From Leifsonia sp. Root4 (GTDB lineage: Bacteria; Actinomycetota; Actinomycetes; Actinomycetales; Microbacteriaceae), in assembly GCF_001425085.1 (NCBI RefSeq), contig NZ_LMDN01000001.1:819100-883099 (forward strand): a DNA stretch of 64,000 nucleotides, in the 5' to 3' direction. The position numbers were made by a program, and so were the translations under genes. Under the pieces are notes generated by a model. The model worked only from the letters and a program-made list of their open reading frames with translations. It was not told the origin of the DNA and did not search any database. Below are positions 8,728-17,550 of the stretch, piece by piece (within the stretch, counting starts at the first letter, position 1; each line of letters starts with the position of its first letter).

Positions 8728-10227
8728 TCAGCGCGAAGCGGCTCCCCAACCGTCGGACTCTCCCATCGGCGCGAGGCGCTGCGGCACGTTCCACGGGTTG
8801 GCCGAGCGCAGCGGCTCCGGGAGCAGGTGCTCTGCGGCACCCTGGTAGGCGACGGGGCGCAGGAATCTGCCGATCGCCGCCGTGCCCACCGAGGTGCTGG
8901 AGTCGTTGGTCGTCGCCGGCCACGGGCCGCCGTGCTGCATCGCAGGCGTCACCGCGACACCGGTGGGCCAGCCGCCGAACAGCACACGCCCGGCATGACC
9001 GGTCAGAACGCGCACGAGCGCACGCAACGCCGCGGTGTCCTCGGTGTCGCCGGCGTGCACGGTGGCCGTCAGATTGCCCTCGAACAGTGTGGGAACGACC
9101 GCGGCGAGATCGGTGCCCTCCTCGTACTCGACGAGGATCGACAGCGGGCCGAAGCACTCGTCCAGGAGCTCGTCCCGGCCCGCGATGAGGTCGGCGAGTG
9201 AGACGGCGACGATGCTCGGTGTCGCCCAGCCGTGGCCGTCATCGTCGATGCGCACGGCTCCTGCGGCGACCGCGCGAACGCCGGGCGCCGCCAGGATCGC
9301 TGAGCGGCGCTCGACAAAGCCGGCCGCGATCCGCTGGTTGAGCATGCGGTGCTCCGGAACGGATGCCGCGGCATCCGCGATCACGGCGTCGAGCCCGTGC
9401 CCGGCCGGCACGAAGACGAATCCCGGCTTCGTGCAGAGCTGGCCGGCCGAGCCGGCGACGCTCGCGACCAGGCCGGTGGCGATGCCGGTGCCGCGTTCGT
9501 CGAGTGCCGCCTGGGTGACGAAGACCGGGTTGACGCTGCCGAGCTCGCCGAAGAACGGGATCGGGGCGGGGCGGGCGGCGGCGATGTCGGCGAGCATCCG
9601 GCCCGCAGCGATCGATCCCGTGAACGACCCCGCCTTGACGCGCGGGTCCTTGAGCATCGTGGCGCCCTCCCGCTGGCCGCTGATGAGTTGGAAGACGCCA
9701 TGCGGCATCCCGGCGGCATCCAGGACCTCCGCAACGATCTGCGCCGTGCGGGCGGAGAGTTCCGGGTGGCCGGAGTGCCCCTTGACGATCACGGGGCAGC
9801 CGGCCGCGAGCGCAGCGGCGGTGTCGCCACCGGCGACGGAGAAGGCGAAGGGGAAGTTGCTTGCCGCGAAGTTCAGCACGGGCCCGAGCGGGATGAGGTA
9901 GCGGCGCACATCGGGCCGTGGGCCGAGCACGAATCCGGGATCGGCCTGGTCGATGCGCACGTCGAGGTAGCTGCCGTCGACGACGGTGTCGGCGAAGAGG
10001 CGCAGTTGCACGCATGTGCGGTTGAGCTCGCCGCGCAGTCTGGCCTCGCTGAGGCCGGTCTCGCGTTCCGCGATGGCGACGAGTTCGTCCGCGGCGCCGG
10101 CGAGTGCGTCGGCGATCGCCACGATCGCGGCCGCCCGAGCACGCGGGTCCGTCGCGGCGAACGGTTCGGCGGCCGCCGCGGCTGCTGTCGCGATCGCGTC
10201 GAGGTCGTGGGTGGCGGTGCTGCTCAT
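8728..10227 (-). CDS. Alpha-ketoglutarate semialdehyde dehydrogenase
   Basis: A 499-residue NAD(P)-dependent aldehyde dehydrogenase. The catalytic Cys is Cys265 (GQLCTKPG), the general base Glu228 (FFGELGSVNP) and the oxyanion region AASNFPFAFS is near residue 121. GQLCTKPG and the ELGSVNP segment are typical of 2,5-dioxovalerate (alpha-ketoglutarate semialdehyde) dehydrogenases. It would oxidise 2,5-dioxopentanoate to 2-oxoglutarate, the last step of hydroxyproline catabolism. It is the last gene of the hydroxyproline operon, with an AAGGAG Shine-Dalgarno 45 bases after the epimerase gene. All earlier pathway enzymes are encoded directly upstream. Confidence 0.9.
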   Translation of the reverse strand: MSSTATHDLDAIATAAAAAAEPFAATDPRARAAAIVAIADALAGAADELVAIAERETGLSEARLRGELNRTCVQLRLFADTVVDGSYLDVRIDQADPGFVLGPRPDVRRYLIPLGPVLNFAASNFPFAFSVAGGDTAAALAAGCPVIVKGHSGHPELSARTAQIVAEVLDAAGMPHGVFQLISGQREGATMLKDPRVKAGSFTGSIAAGRMLADIAAARPAPIPFFGELGSVNPVFVTQAALDERGTGIATGLVASVAGSAGQLCTKPGFVFVPAGHGLDAVIADAAASVPEHRMLNQRIAAGFVERRSAILAAPGVRAVAAGAVRIDDDGHGWATPSIVAVSLADLIAGRDELLDECFGPLSILVEYEEGTDLAAVVPTLFEGNLTATVHAGDTEDTAALRALVRVLTGHAGRVLFGGWPTGVAVTPAMQHGGPWPATTNDSSTSVGTAAIGRFLRPVAYQGAAEHLLPEPLRSANPWNVPQRLAPMGESDGWGAASR

Positions 10228-10272
10228 GGTGACTCCTTGGTCGACGTGCGGCGCTCTAGGACGTGCGGTGCT

Positions 10273-11274
10273 CTAGAAGGTGAATCCGGTGGGGAACGGG
10301 TCGGCTGGGTCGAGCATGTACTGCCCGATCCCCGTCACCCACGCCCGCCCGGTGATGGTCGGGATGACGGCTGGGCGCCCGGCGACATCCGTCTCGGCGA
10401 TCAGTCGGCCGATGAACCGGCTGCCGATGAACGACTCGTTGATGAAGTCGGTGTTCAGGGCCAGCTCCCCGCGCGCCCAGAGCTCGGCCATGCGGGCGGA
10501 GGTGCCCGTCCCACACGGGGAGCGGTCGAACCAGCCCGGGTGGATCGCCATCGCGTGTCTGGAGAGCGTCGCGTCCGAGCCTGGTGCGATGAATTCGACG
10601 TGGTGGCAGTGGTCGACGCCCTGGATCGAGGGGTGCCTCGGCGGCGCCGTGGTGTTGATGGCGTCCATGATCAGAAGCCCGGCCTGCACGATGGACTGCT
10701 GGTGTTCCCGGTCGAACGGGAGCCCGACGGCATCCAGCTCGACCATCGCGTAGAAGTTGCCGCCGAATGCCATCGAGTATGGAACCGTTCCGAGACCCGG
10801 AACCTCGATGCTGGCATCGAGCACGTCGACGTAGCTCGGCACGTTCTCGATCGTGACCGAGTCGGCGTGACCGTCGCTGACGGCGACCCGCGCGATGACC
10901 AGTCCGGCCGGGGTGTCGAGCCGGATCGTGGTGACCGGTTCGATCACCTCGACCATGCCGGTCTCGACGAGCACCGTTGCGACACCGATGGTGCCGTGCC
11001 CGCACATCGGCAGGCAGCCGGAGACCTCGATGTAGACGACGCCCCAGTCGCAGTCCTCCCGGGTCGGGGGCTGCAGGATCGCGCCGCTCATGGCGGCGTG
11101 CCCGCGTGGCTCGTTCATCAGGAACAGGCGGATGTCGTCGAGATGCTCCATGAAGTGGAGCCGTTTCTCGTTCATCGTCGCACCGGGGATGACGCCGACG
11201 CCGCCGGTGACGACGCGCGTCGGCATCCCCTCCGTGTGCGAATCGACGGCGCTGATCAGTCGCGTGGAACGCAT
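10273..11274 (-). CDS. 4-hydroxyproline 2-epimerase (proline racemase superfamily)
   Basis: A 333-residue enzyme with both catalytic cysteine motifs: LPMCGHGTIG (Cys91) and DRSPCGTGTSARMA (Cys254). Length and motifs match 4-hydroxyproline 2-epimerases, which convert trans-4-hydroxy-L-proline to cis-4-hydroxy-D-proline; proline racemases are close relatives. The assignment rests on context: the next three steps of the pathway are encoded in the same operon. The ATG at 11274 has an AAGGAG Shine-Dalgarno and starts 26 bases after the deaminase gene; the longer open frame upstream is not coding. Confidence 0.9.
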   Translation of the reverse strand: MRSTRLISAVDSHTEGMPTRVVTGGVGVIPGATMNEKRLHFMEHLDDIRLFLMNEPRGHAAMSGAILQPPTREDCDWGVVYIEVSGCLPMCGHGTIGVATVLVETGMVEVIEPVTTIRLDTPAGLVIARVAVSDGHADSVTIENVPSYVDVLDASIEVPGLGTVPYSMAFGGNFYAMVELDAVGLPFDREHQQSIVQAGLLIMDAINTTAPPRHPSIQGVDHCHHVEFIAPGSDATLSRHAMAIHPGWFDRSPCGTGTSARMAELWARGELALNTDFINESFIGSRFIGRLIAETDVAGRPAVIPTITGRAWVTGIGQYMLDPADPFPTGFTF

Positions 11275-11300
11275 CGTTTGCTCCTTGAGGTCCCCGGCGG

Positions 11301-12218
11301 TCAGCGGCCCGCGATGTACGCGAGCGCCTTCTCCGTGTCTGCACGCACGCGGGACTCGGTCTCCGCGCTCAGCGGACCGCGGGGCGGACGTGTGCGGCCA
11401 CCGTAACTCTGCCCTGCGATGTCGATGGAGAGTTTGATCGCCTGCACGAATTCGGTCTTGGAGTCCCAACGGAACACGGCGACCAACGCCTTGTACAGCT
11501 CGCGCGCCTCGTCGATCCGGCCCTCCTTGACCAGCGTGTAGATCTCGACGGCCTCCTTCGGGAACGCGTTCGGGTAGCCGGCGAACCAGCCGGTCGCACC
11601 GACGACGAGCGACTCGAACAGCAGGTCGTCCGCTCCGGCGATGACGTCGATCTCGCAGAGTTCCTGGATCTCGAGCACCCGGCGGATGTCGGTCGTGAAC
11701 TCCTTGATGGCGACGACGTTCTCGAGCTGGGAGAGCTCGGCGACCAGATCGGGCGTGAGGTCGACCTTCGTGTCGATCGGGTTGTTGTAGAGCATGATCG
11801 GCAGCCCGACCTCGTTCACCTTCGCGTAGTGCTCGATGACCTCTGCCCTGTTCGCCCGGTAGATCGTCGGCGGCAGCAACAGCACGCCGTCCGCGCCGTC
11901 CTCCTTGGCGTACTCGGCCCACTGCACGGCCTGGTGCCAGCCGACACCGTGCACACCGGCGACGACGAGGCCGCGGCCCGCGACGGTGTCGACGGCGACC
12001 TGGATGACGCGGCGACGCTCCTCGTCGGTGAGGCTGGAGTACTCGCCGAGCGAGCCGTTCGGGCCGACGCCGCGGCACCCGTTCTCGATCAGGAAGTCGC
12101 AGTGGGCTGCGAACTTGTCATAGTCGACGGCGAGGCCGGCCGGTGCCGACGCGTCTTCCTTGAACGCGAGGGTGGTTGCGACGACGACGCCGCCGAGGTC
12201 GAACTTCTTCTCAGACAT
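11301..12218 (-). CDS. Pyrroline-4-hydroxy-2-carboxylate deaminase (DapA family)
   Basis: A 305-residue TIM-barrel lyase of the dihydrodipicolinate synthase/N-acetylneuraminate lyase family. The Schiff-base Lys is Lys172 (VVAIKEF), with Tyr144 (MLYNNP) and the GSLGEYSSLT loop near residue 55. In this operon the expected reaction is deamination of Delta1-pyrroline-4-hydroxy-2-carboxylate to 2-oxoglutarate semialdehyde and ammonia. The start at 12218 has a strong Shine-Dalgarno (AAGGAAAGGA) and overlaps the previous gene by 8 bp. Other DapA-family activities cannot be excluded by sequence alone. Confidence 0.88.
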   Translation of the reverse strand: MSEKKFDLGGVVVATTLAFKEDASAPAGLAVDYDKFAAHCDFLIENGCRGVGPNGSLGEYSSLTDEERRRVIQVAVDTVAGRGLVVAGVHGVGWHQAVQWAEYAKEDGADGVLLLPPTIYRANRAEVIEHYAKVNEVGLPIMLYNNPIDTKVDLTPDLVAELSQLENVVAIKEFTTDIRRVLEIQELCEIDVIAGADDLLFESLVVGATGWFAGYPNAFPKEAVEIYTLVKEGRIDEARELYKALVAVFRWDSKTEFVQAIKLSIDIAGQSYGGRTRPPRGPLSAETESRVRADTEKALAYIAGR

Positions 12219-13656
12219 TGGTGTCCTTTCCTTGGACGTGTTCGGTGGGGTCTTGCGGTGAAAGGGTTCCGGCGAGTTCGCCGATGCGCACGGGGGCGGC
12301 GATGGGGCGGCGGTCGCTGCCGACCGACTCCCCCGCGCCGCCCGCGGTTCCGAGCAGCTGTTCGACCGTGCGGCCACAGACCCGGCCCTGGCAGATGCCG
12401 AGGCCGGCTCTGGTGCTGAGCTTGAGAGAGCGGAGGCCGCTCGAGCAGGTGTCGTGGGCGATGTCACGGAGCCGCCCGTATGGCACCTCCTCGCAGCGGC
12501 AGACGATCGTGTCGTCGCCGAGCCAGGCCGTCCAGCCGGGGCGGATGCCGTGGGCGGTCTCGATCCGCGCGGCGAAGCCGCCCGCGTTGCCGCGGGCGCG
12601 CACGGTGGTGCGCAGCTCACGGTCGCTCGGGTCGCCGCCGGCGGCGCAGTGGCCGGCGACCCCGCCCTCGGCCAGGGCGGCGTCGGCTCCCCCGATGCCC
12701 GTGATCTCGCCCGCCGCGTACACGCCGCGGATGCTGGAACGCTGCGCGGCGTCGACCTCGACGAAACCATCGCCCGTGATCCGGCATCCGGCGGCGATCG
12801 GAAGTTCGAGTCGCGGCGTGAAGCCGTGGCTGACGCAGACAGCGTCGGCCGCGATCCTGCGCTCCGTTCCCGGGATCGGCGCCCAGTCGGCGTCGAGCCT
12901 GGCGATGGTGACCGCTTCGACCCGCTCGTTGCCGTGCGCGGCGATGACCGCACGGCCGAGCCGGTACGGGATCCGGTTCCGGATGTGGCTGCCGAGGTAG
13001 CCGGCAAGCTCGCCGCCCTTCTTCGCGGACGCCAGCAGCTGCCACGGCTTCGGCAGCCATCCGCGCAGCAGGCCGGCCGTGCGGCTGGCCTCGTAGACGC
13101 CGAGCACCGTCGCACCCGTCTGGGCGAGGGAGGCGGCGACCGGCAACAGGAATGGGCCAGCGCCGGCGACGACGACGCGCTGGCCGATGGCGACCCGCTC
13201 GCCCTTGGCGAAGGCCTGGGCAGCTCCGGCGGTGAAGACGCCGGGCAGCTCCCAGCCGGGGAACGGCAGCGTGCGGTCGTGGGCGCCGGTGGCGAACACG
13301 ACGGCGTCGGGGGTGAAGCTGCGTCCGCGGCGGCGCCCGCCGTCGCTGGGGCCGATCAGCGCGTGCACCGTCGGTGCGGCATCCGTTCCGGCCTCGACCG
13401 CCCAGACCTGTGCTCCGGTGATGATCTCGCAGCCGGCGTCGGATTCCAGCCCCTCGCGGAGCGCGGTGAATCTCGACCAGCCGTGGTGCAGGATGCGCTC
13501 GTCGGCCGCGGGTCGTTCGGCGGGCAGGTGCCGCCAGTACTGCCCGCCGAGCTCGTCGGCGGCGTCGAGCAGGATGACGGAGGCACCGTTGGCCCGTGCG
13601 GCGGTCGCCGCGGCGAGCCCGGCCGGCCCCGCTCCGATCACGAGGACCCGCCTCAC
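12211..13656 (-). CDS. D-hydroxyproline dehydrogenase, FAD/NAD-type subunit with BFD-like iron-sulfur domain
   Basis: A 481-residue flavoprotein. An FAD Rossmann motif GAGPAG lies at the extreme N-terminus and a second dinucleotide motif GAGPFLLPVA near residue 165. A C-terminal BFD-type [2Fe-2S] region carries CRCEE, then GICQGRVCG around residues 395-450. This is the large subunit of heteromeric amino-acid dehydrogenases (opine, octopine or D-hydroxyproline dehydrogenase type). It is expected to pass electrons from the DAO-like subunit. The GTG start at 13656 overlaps the preceding ferredoxin-like gene stop by 4 bp, so translation is coupled; the longer upstream frame would read into that gene. 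Confidence 0.85.
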   Translation of the reverse strand: MRRVLVIGAGPAGLAAATAARANGASVILLDAADELGGQYWRHLPAERPAADERILHHGWSRFTALREGLESDAGCEIITGAQVWAVEAGTDAAPTVHALIGPSDGGRRRGRSFTPDAVVFATGAHDRTLPFPGWELPGVFTAGAAQAFAKGERVAIGQRVVVAGAGPFLLPVAASLAQTGATVLGVYEASRTAGLLRGWLPKPWQLLASAKKGGELAGYLGSHIRNRIPYRLGRAVIAAHGNERVEAVTIARLDADWAPIPGTERRIAADAVCVSHGFTPRLELPIAAGCRITGDGFVEVDAAQRSSIRGVYAAGEITGIGGADAALAEGGVAGHCAAGGDPSDRELRTTVRARGNAGGFAARIETAHGIRPGWTAWLGDDTIVCRCEEVPYGRLRDIAHDTCSSGLRSLKLSTRAGLGICQGRVCGRTVEQLLGTAGGAGESVGSDRRPIAAPVRIGELAGTLSPQDPTEHVQGKDTNV

Positions 13657-13976
13657 GCGGTCACCTCCGGAAGGGCGTCGTGCTGGCTCAGCACCTCGTC
13701 GCCGTCGGCGGCGCGGCGCATGCACGCACGCACGTCGCGATCACCGTTGACGGTCACGATGCAGTCGAAGCACACGCCGATGCCGCAGAATAGCCCGCGC
13801 GGGGCGCCGGCGGTCGATGTGCGCCGCCAGTCGAGGCGGCCGGAGGCCAACAGAACACCGGCGATGCTCTGGCCGGCCACGCCGGTGGCGGTGACGCCGT
13901 CGACGGAGATCTCGATGGGAGTGGGCGGGGCGGGGCGGGCGCGGTCATCGCCGAAGGGAAGGAGCCGTGCGACCAT
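13653..13976 (-). CDS. Small (2Fe-2S)-binding subunit of D-hydroxyproline dehydrogenase
   Basis: A 107-residue protein with a plant-type [2Fe-2S] binding pattern, CGIGVCFDCIVTVNG followed by a fourth Cys in VRACMRR. Small Fer2_4-type subunits like this form a three-subunit complex with an FAD/NAD flavoprotein and a DAO-like flavoprotein, both encoded next to it. The ATG at 13976 lies 1 nt after the stop of the DAO gene, and the end overlaps the next gene by 4 bp. An alternative start at 13994 would overlap the DAO gene. Confidence 0.85.
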   Translation of the reverse strand: MVARLLPFGDDRARPAPPTPIEISVDGVTATGVAGQSIAGVLLASGRLDWRRTSTAGAPRGLFCGIGVCFDCIVTVNGDRDVRACMRRAADGDEVLSQHDALPEVTA

Positions 13977-13977
13977 C

Positions 13978-15162
13978 TCAGGCCACCTCCGCAAGGTGGG
14001 CTACCAGGCTGGCTCGGTCGAGCCGGAACGGGGCGGGGTCGATCGGCGGGGTGCGTCCGAGCATGTCGGCCGCGATGATCTCAGCGGTCGCCAGCGACAG
14101 GCCGATGCCGGCTCCTTCGTGCCCGCTCGCGTGCCAGAGCCCGTCGATGCGGTGGTCGGCGCCGATCACGGGCAGGTGGTCGGGCATATAGGGCCGGAAT
14201 CCGCCGTAACTGCGCATGATGCTCGCGCCGGCGAGGAAGGGGAAGATCCGCAGCGCCTTGACCGCGAGTTCGTGCAGCACGGGCACGCGGAGACGGTCGT
14301 CGAAGCCGATCTGTTCGCGGCTGGAACCGATCAACACGGTTCCGGCCGCGGTCGATTCGACGACGCTCGAGGTCTGCAGGGATGCGTCGCTGGATTGGGT
14401 CGCACCGAAGTAGTCGCCGTCGTAGACCTTGTGGAAGATGCGGTGCGGCATGCGGCTCGTGACGAGCACGACCCCGCGTCGCGGGCGAACGGGGAGCGTC
14501 GTTCCGAGTGCCGCCGCGACCTCACCGGACCACGGACCGGCCGCGATGAGCACGACGCCGGCCGAGATCTCGCCCGCGCTCGTGCGCACCCCACTGATTC
14601 TGCCGCTCGCATCGCGGAGCGCGCCGATCACCTCGACGCCGGCGTGCACGACCGCGCCGCTTCTGCGCGCGGAGGCCAGGAGCGCCTCCGTCATGATCAC
14701 CGGTTGCACCTGGGCGTCTTCCGGGTAGTGCACGGCGGCGGTGATGCGGGGGTTCAGTTCCGGCTCGAGCGCCATGGCGTCTGCGACCCCGAGCACACGG
14801 GCATCGACGCCGGCGGCGCGCTGGGAGCCCGCGAACGCCAGCAGGGGCGCCACCCCGGCCTCCGTGGTCGCGACGACGATGCCGCCCTTCCGTTCGTACT
14901 CGATGTCGGGGAAGCGCGGGCCGAGCTGCTCTCTGAGCTGCGCCGTCACGGCGGGCCAGAGCGATGCAGCGTACTGTGCGAGCCGCAGCTCGGCGCCCGG
15001 GCCCTTGTCGGAGACGAGGAGGTTGCCCTCACCCTTGGCGCTGGTGCCGGATGCCGCGGCGCCACGGTCGAGGACGGTCACCGTCAGCCCGGCTTCGGCG
15101 AGAGTGCGCGCGCACGCGGCGCCGATGATTCCGGCACCCACGATGAGTACATCCGTGGCCAT
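13978..15162 (-). CDS. D-hydroxyproline dehydrogenase, DAO-like FAD subunit
   Basis: A 394-residue FAD-dependent oxidoreductase of the D-amino-acid oxidase/glycine oxidase type. The N-terminal GAGIIGAACA binds FAD, and the C-terminal RSYGGFRPYMPDHLPVIG and GHEGAGIGLS are characteristic of this family. As the substrate-oxidising subunit it would convert cis-4-hydroxy-D-proline to Delta1-pyrroline-4-hydroxy-2-carboxylate. It is the first gene of the hydroxyproline operon, with a strong Shine-Dalgarno (AAAGGAGGAG) and a perfect GntR-type palindrome 23-41 bases upstream of the start. Confidence 0.88.
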   Translation of the reverse strand: MATDVLIVGAGIIGAACARTLAEAGLTVTVLDRGAAASGTSAKGEGNLLVSDKGPGAELRLAQYAASLWPAVTAQLREQLGPRFPDIEYERKGGIVVATTEAGVAPLLAFAGSQRAAGVDARVLGVADAMALEPELNPRITAAVHYPEDAQVQPVIMTEALLASARRSGAVVHAGVEVIGALRDASGRISGVRTSAGEISAGVVLIAAGPWSGEVAAALGTTLPVRPRRGVVLVTSRMPHRIFHKVYDGDYFGATQSSDASLQTSSVVESTAAGTVLIGSSREQIGFDDRLRVPVLHELAVKALRIFPFLAGASIMRSYGGFRPYMPDHLPVIGADHRIDGLWHASGHEGAGIGLSLATAEIIAADMLGRTPPIDPAPFRLDRASLVAHLAEVA

Positions 15163-15184
15163 CTCGACTCCTCCTTTGGCGTGG

Positions 15185-15203
15185 TGACATTAGTAATATG
15201 TCA
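15185..15203 (-). promoter_or_regulatory. GntR/FCD-type operator of the hydroxyproline operon
   Basis: Reads TGACATTAGTAATATGTCA: perfect 6-base arms TGACAT/ATGTCA around a 7-base AT-rich centre. In reverse complement it agrees at 17 of 19 positions with the site at 24737-24755. It overlaps the likely -10 region of the hydroxyproline operon and lies between the DAO gene and the regulator gene. The overlap suggests repression relieved by a pathway compound (inference). Confidence 0.75.
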
Positions 15204-15318
15204 CACATTGCTAAAAGTTGCGAGCCCCCGTTGTGGGTCGCCCTCGGCTCTGCGGCCATGCGCCGGCGTGATCGGCGCACCAATGCCCGGGTGGGCATCG
15301 GCGTGTGCACCATTCGGC

Positions 15319-16017
15319 TCAGTGCGCCGCGTCTGCGTCGTCTTCCGGCAGGCCGGCCCACCAGCCGAGGGTGTGACCGATGTGGCGGTGCATCAGGGCG
15401 CGGGCACCGTCGCCGTCGCCGGATGCCAGGGCCTCGAGCAGCTCGATGTGTTCAGCGGCCGAGCGTTCGAGCTGGGCGGACTTGACGAGCGAGACCAGTC
15501 CGACGAGGCGGGTGCGTGAGCGCAGATCGGCGACGACCTCGACGAGGAGCGGGTTGCCGAGCAGTGCCGTGAGTCGGAGGTGGAAGCGCTGATCGGCTTC
15601 CAGATAGCTGCGGAGGTCACCGGATTGCGCGCCGGCGACGATGGTCTCGGCCATCTGACGCAGCTCGGGGAGCTCGTTCTCCGGCAGGGCGCCGGCCAGC
15701 TGTTGCATGGCCTCCGGTTCGAGCAGGCGACGAACGCCGACGATCTGGCGCAGGTCGTCCTCGCTGACATCCGTGACCCGGAACCCCTTGTTGCGCACGG
15801 CCTCGACGAAGCCCCGCTTCTCGAGATTCAGCATGGCCTCGCGTACGGGGGTGGCCGACACGTTGAACTGTGCCGCCAGGCCGGGCGCCGAGACGAGTTT
15901 GCCCGGAGGCATCTCGCCCGAGATGATGGCCGCGGCGAGCGCGCGTTCGACCATCTCGCGCAGGCTCACCCCGCGCTCGAGGCGTTCGACTCCGACAAAC
16001 GTCATACTCTCAGCCAC
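15319..16017 (-). CDS. GntR-family regulator with FCD domain
   Basis: A 232-residue regulator. An N-terminal winged helix (GVSLREMVERALAAAIISGEMP, then VSATPVREAMLNLEKRGFV) is followed by an all-helical FCD effector domain with FCD metal-site features (DQRFHLRLTALLGN near residue 145 and HIELLEAL near 195). It probably controls the surrounding catabolic genes through the shared 19-bp palindrome. The GTG at 16017 is preferred for its AGGAAG Shine-Dalgarno; ATG at 16005 is an alternative, and a frame from GTG 16101 has no Shine-Dalgarno. It is the last gene of the dipeptide importer operon and sits directly upstream of the hydroxyproline operon. Confidence 0.88.
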   Translation of the reverse strand: MAESMTFVGVERLERGVSLREMVERALAAAIISGEMPPGKLVSAPGLAAQFNVSATPVREAMLNLEKRGFVEAVRNKGFRVTDVSEDDLRQIVGVRRLLEPEAMQQLAGALPENELPELRQMAETIVAGAQSGDLRSYLEADQRFHLRLTALLGNPLLVEVVADLRSRTRLVGLVSLVKSAQLERSAAEHIELLEALASGDGDGARALMHRHIGHTLGWWAGLPEDDADAAH

Positions 16018-16119
16018 GACGGCCTCTTCCTGCAGCAGCTCGAACACCGGGCTCGCCCGCGACGCACGGCATGCGCCTGTTCCCCTTGAATCGTAGGGCA
16101 CGGCGTGCGCGGTTCCGTG

Positions 16120-17550
16120 TCATCTGAGCCTCCGCACCCAGTTTTCGAGTCCGGCCGCGTCGCGGGGAAGTGCCGCGCTGAGGTTGTCGGCCCCGCTCGC
16201 CGTGACGACGAGGTCGTCTTCGATGCGCACGCCGATGCCGCGCAGCTCCGGCGGAACGCTCCGGTCGTGGGCGTGGAAGTACAGACCGGGCTCGACCGTC
16301 AGCGCCATGCCCGGAGCGAGCTCTGCGCCGTTGTAGTGCTCGTGCCTGGCCTTGCTGCAGTCGTGGAGATCGATGCCGAGGTGGTGTCCGATTCCGCAGA
16401 TCAGGTAGCGCCTGTGGTGCTGGCCGGCCTCGCTCAGCGCCTCGTCGACCGACACGCCGAGCAGATCCCAGTCGTGCAGGCCCTGCGCGATCACGGCCAT
16501 CGCGGCGTGGTGGAAGTCGGTGAAGGTGTTGCCGGGGCGCACCGCGGCCATTCCCGCCTCGTGGGCGGCCTGGACGAGGTCGTGCACCTGCCGCTGGGGC
16601 GCGGAGAAGCTGCCGCTGACCGGGAAGGTCCTCGTGATGTCCGAGGTGTAGAAGGTGCGCATCTCGACGCCGGCGTCGAGCAGCAGCAGATCGCCGTCGC
16701 GGATCGGTCCGTCGTTGCGGGTCCAGTGCAGCACGGGCGCGTGGTCACCGGCCGCGACGATCGTACGGTAGCCGGTCGTGTTGCCGCGCGTGCGTGCGAT
16801 GCGGTCGAAGGTGCCCTGCAGCCACCGTTCGCCGCCGTCCTCGCTCGCCCGGCGCAGCTCGGAGGCGACCGCCTCGAAGCCTTCGACCGTCGCGTCGACG
16901 GCCTCCCGCAGTTGTTGGATCTCCCAGTCGTCTTTCACGACACGCAGTTCCGAGATACTCCGGCCGAGCTCAGCCCCGCCGCGCGCGTGCAGCTCGCTCG
17001 GGAGCCCGGATGCCGCGGTGGGCCGACCGGCAGAGTAGAGCGCCGACGAGCGCGCAACACCGAGGTCTCCGGCGAGGCTGCCGAGGCCGCGCACCTCGAT
17101 GGCCAGCGCCTCCGACCATTCCCGCAACGTCGGGGCGCCACCCATCCAGAGTTCGCTGCGCTCACGCCCGGACACGTAGTCCGGATCGCCGGCGACGATC
17201 GGCTCGCTGAGGTAGAGCACCCCGTCGTGCCCAGTGCCGCTCGGGAACATGACCAGCACCGCGTCGGGAGACGGGCATCCGGTCAGCCAGAGGAAGTCAC
17301 TGTCGGCTCGGAACGGGAAGAACTCGTCGTCGTTGCGCAGCATCGCGCCGCCGGCCGAGACGACGAGCGTCGCGCCTGGCCACTCCGCGCTCAGCCTCTC
17401 CCTGTGCCCGGCCGTCGAGGCGGAGAGCCCGGCGGCCAGGCGCGGGGCCCGATCGGGAACCCCCCAGTTCTCGGCCATGCGGCGCTGGAATCCGGCGTTC
17501 GTCGTCAGGAGCGGCAGGCGGCCCCGTTCGCTGGTCGTGATCGTTGTCAT
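16120..17550 (-). CDS. pepP: Xaa-Pro aminopeptidase (M24B)
   Basis: A 476-residue aminopeptidase P. The C-terminal pita-bread domain shows the five metal ligands in order: Asp in LLLLDAGVEM, Asp in TSDITRTF, His in GIGHHLGIDLHD, Glu in TVEPGLYF and Glu in GVRIEDD. The N-terminal domain has the family FFPFRADSDFLWLTG segment. It removes the N-terminal residue from peptides with Pro or Hyp in second position. It overlaps the prolyl aminopeptidase gene by 4 bp. Its presence in an operon with a dipeptide importer supports intracellular digestion of imported proline-rich peptides. Confidence 0.92.
   Translation of the reverse strand: MTTITTSERGRLPLLTTNAGFQRRMAENWGVPDRAPRLAAGLSASTAGHRERLSAEWPGATLVVSAGGAMLRNDDEFFPFRADSDFLWLTGCPSPDAVLVMFPSGTGHDGVLYLSEPIVAGDPDYVSGRERSELWMGGAPTLREWSEALAIEVRGLGSLAGDLGVARSSALYSAGRPTAASGLPSELHARGGAELGRSISELRVVKDDWEIQQLREAVDATVEGFEAVASELRRASEDGGERWLQGTFDRIARTRGNTTGYRTIVAAGDHAPVLHWTRNDGPIRDGDLLLLDAGVEMRTFYTSDITRTFPVSGSFSAPQRQVHDLVQAAHEAGMAAVRPGNTFTDFHHAAMAVIAQGLHDWDLLGVSVDEALSEAGQHHRRYLICGIGHHLGIDLHDCSKARHEHYNGAELAPGMALTVEPGLYFHAHDRSVPPELRGIGVRIEDDLVVTASGADNLSAALPRDAAGLENWVRRLR

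Noticed and set aside
9349-11406. A 685-codon + strand frame opposite the dehydrogenase and epimerase genes
   Set aside because: Composition is rich in Arg, Asp, Gly and Val as expected for an antisense frame, no motif is visible, and both minus genes are certain.
10273-12078. A 601-codon frame making the epimerase longer at its N-terminus
   Set aside because: The extra part lies within the deaminase gene in another frame; ATG 11274 has a Shine-Dalgarno and gives the family length.
12454-15519. A 1021-codon open frame on the + strand opposite the hydroxyproline genes
   Set aside because: It is a high-GC shadow frame: the minus strand carries four well-recognised genes here with motifs, Shine-Dalgarnos and overlaps, and the + translation has no domain.
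16018-16119. Start of the GntR gene at GTG 16101
   Set aside because: There is no Shine-Dalgarno, and the added residues are not like the family's winged-helix N-terminus; GTG 16017 has AGGAAG upstream.
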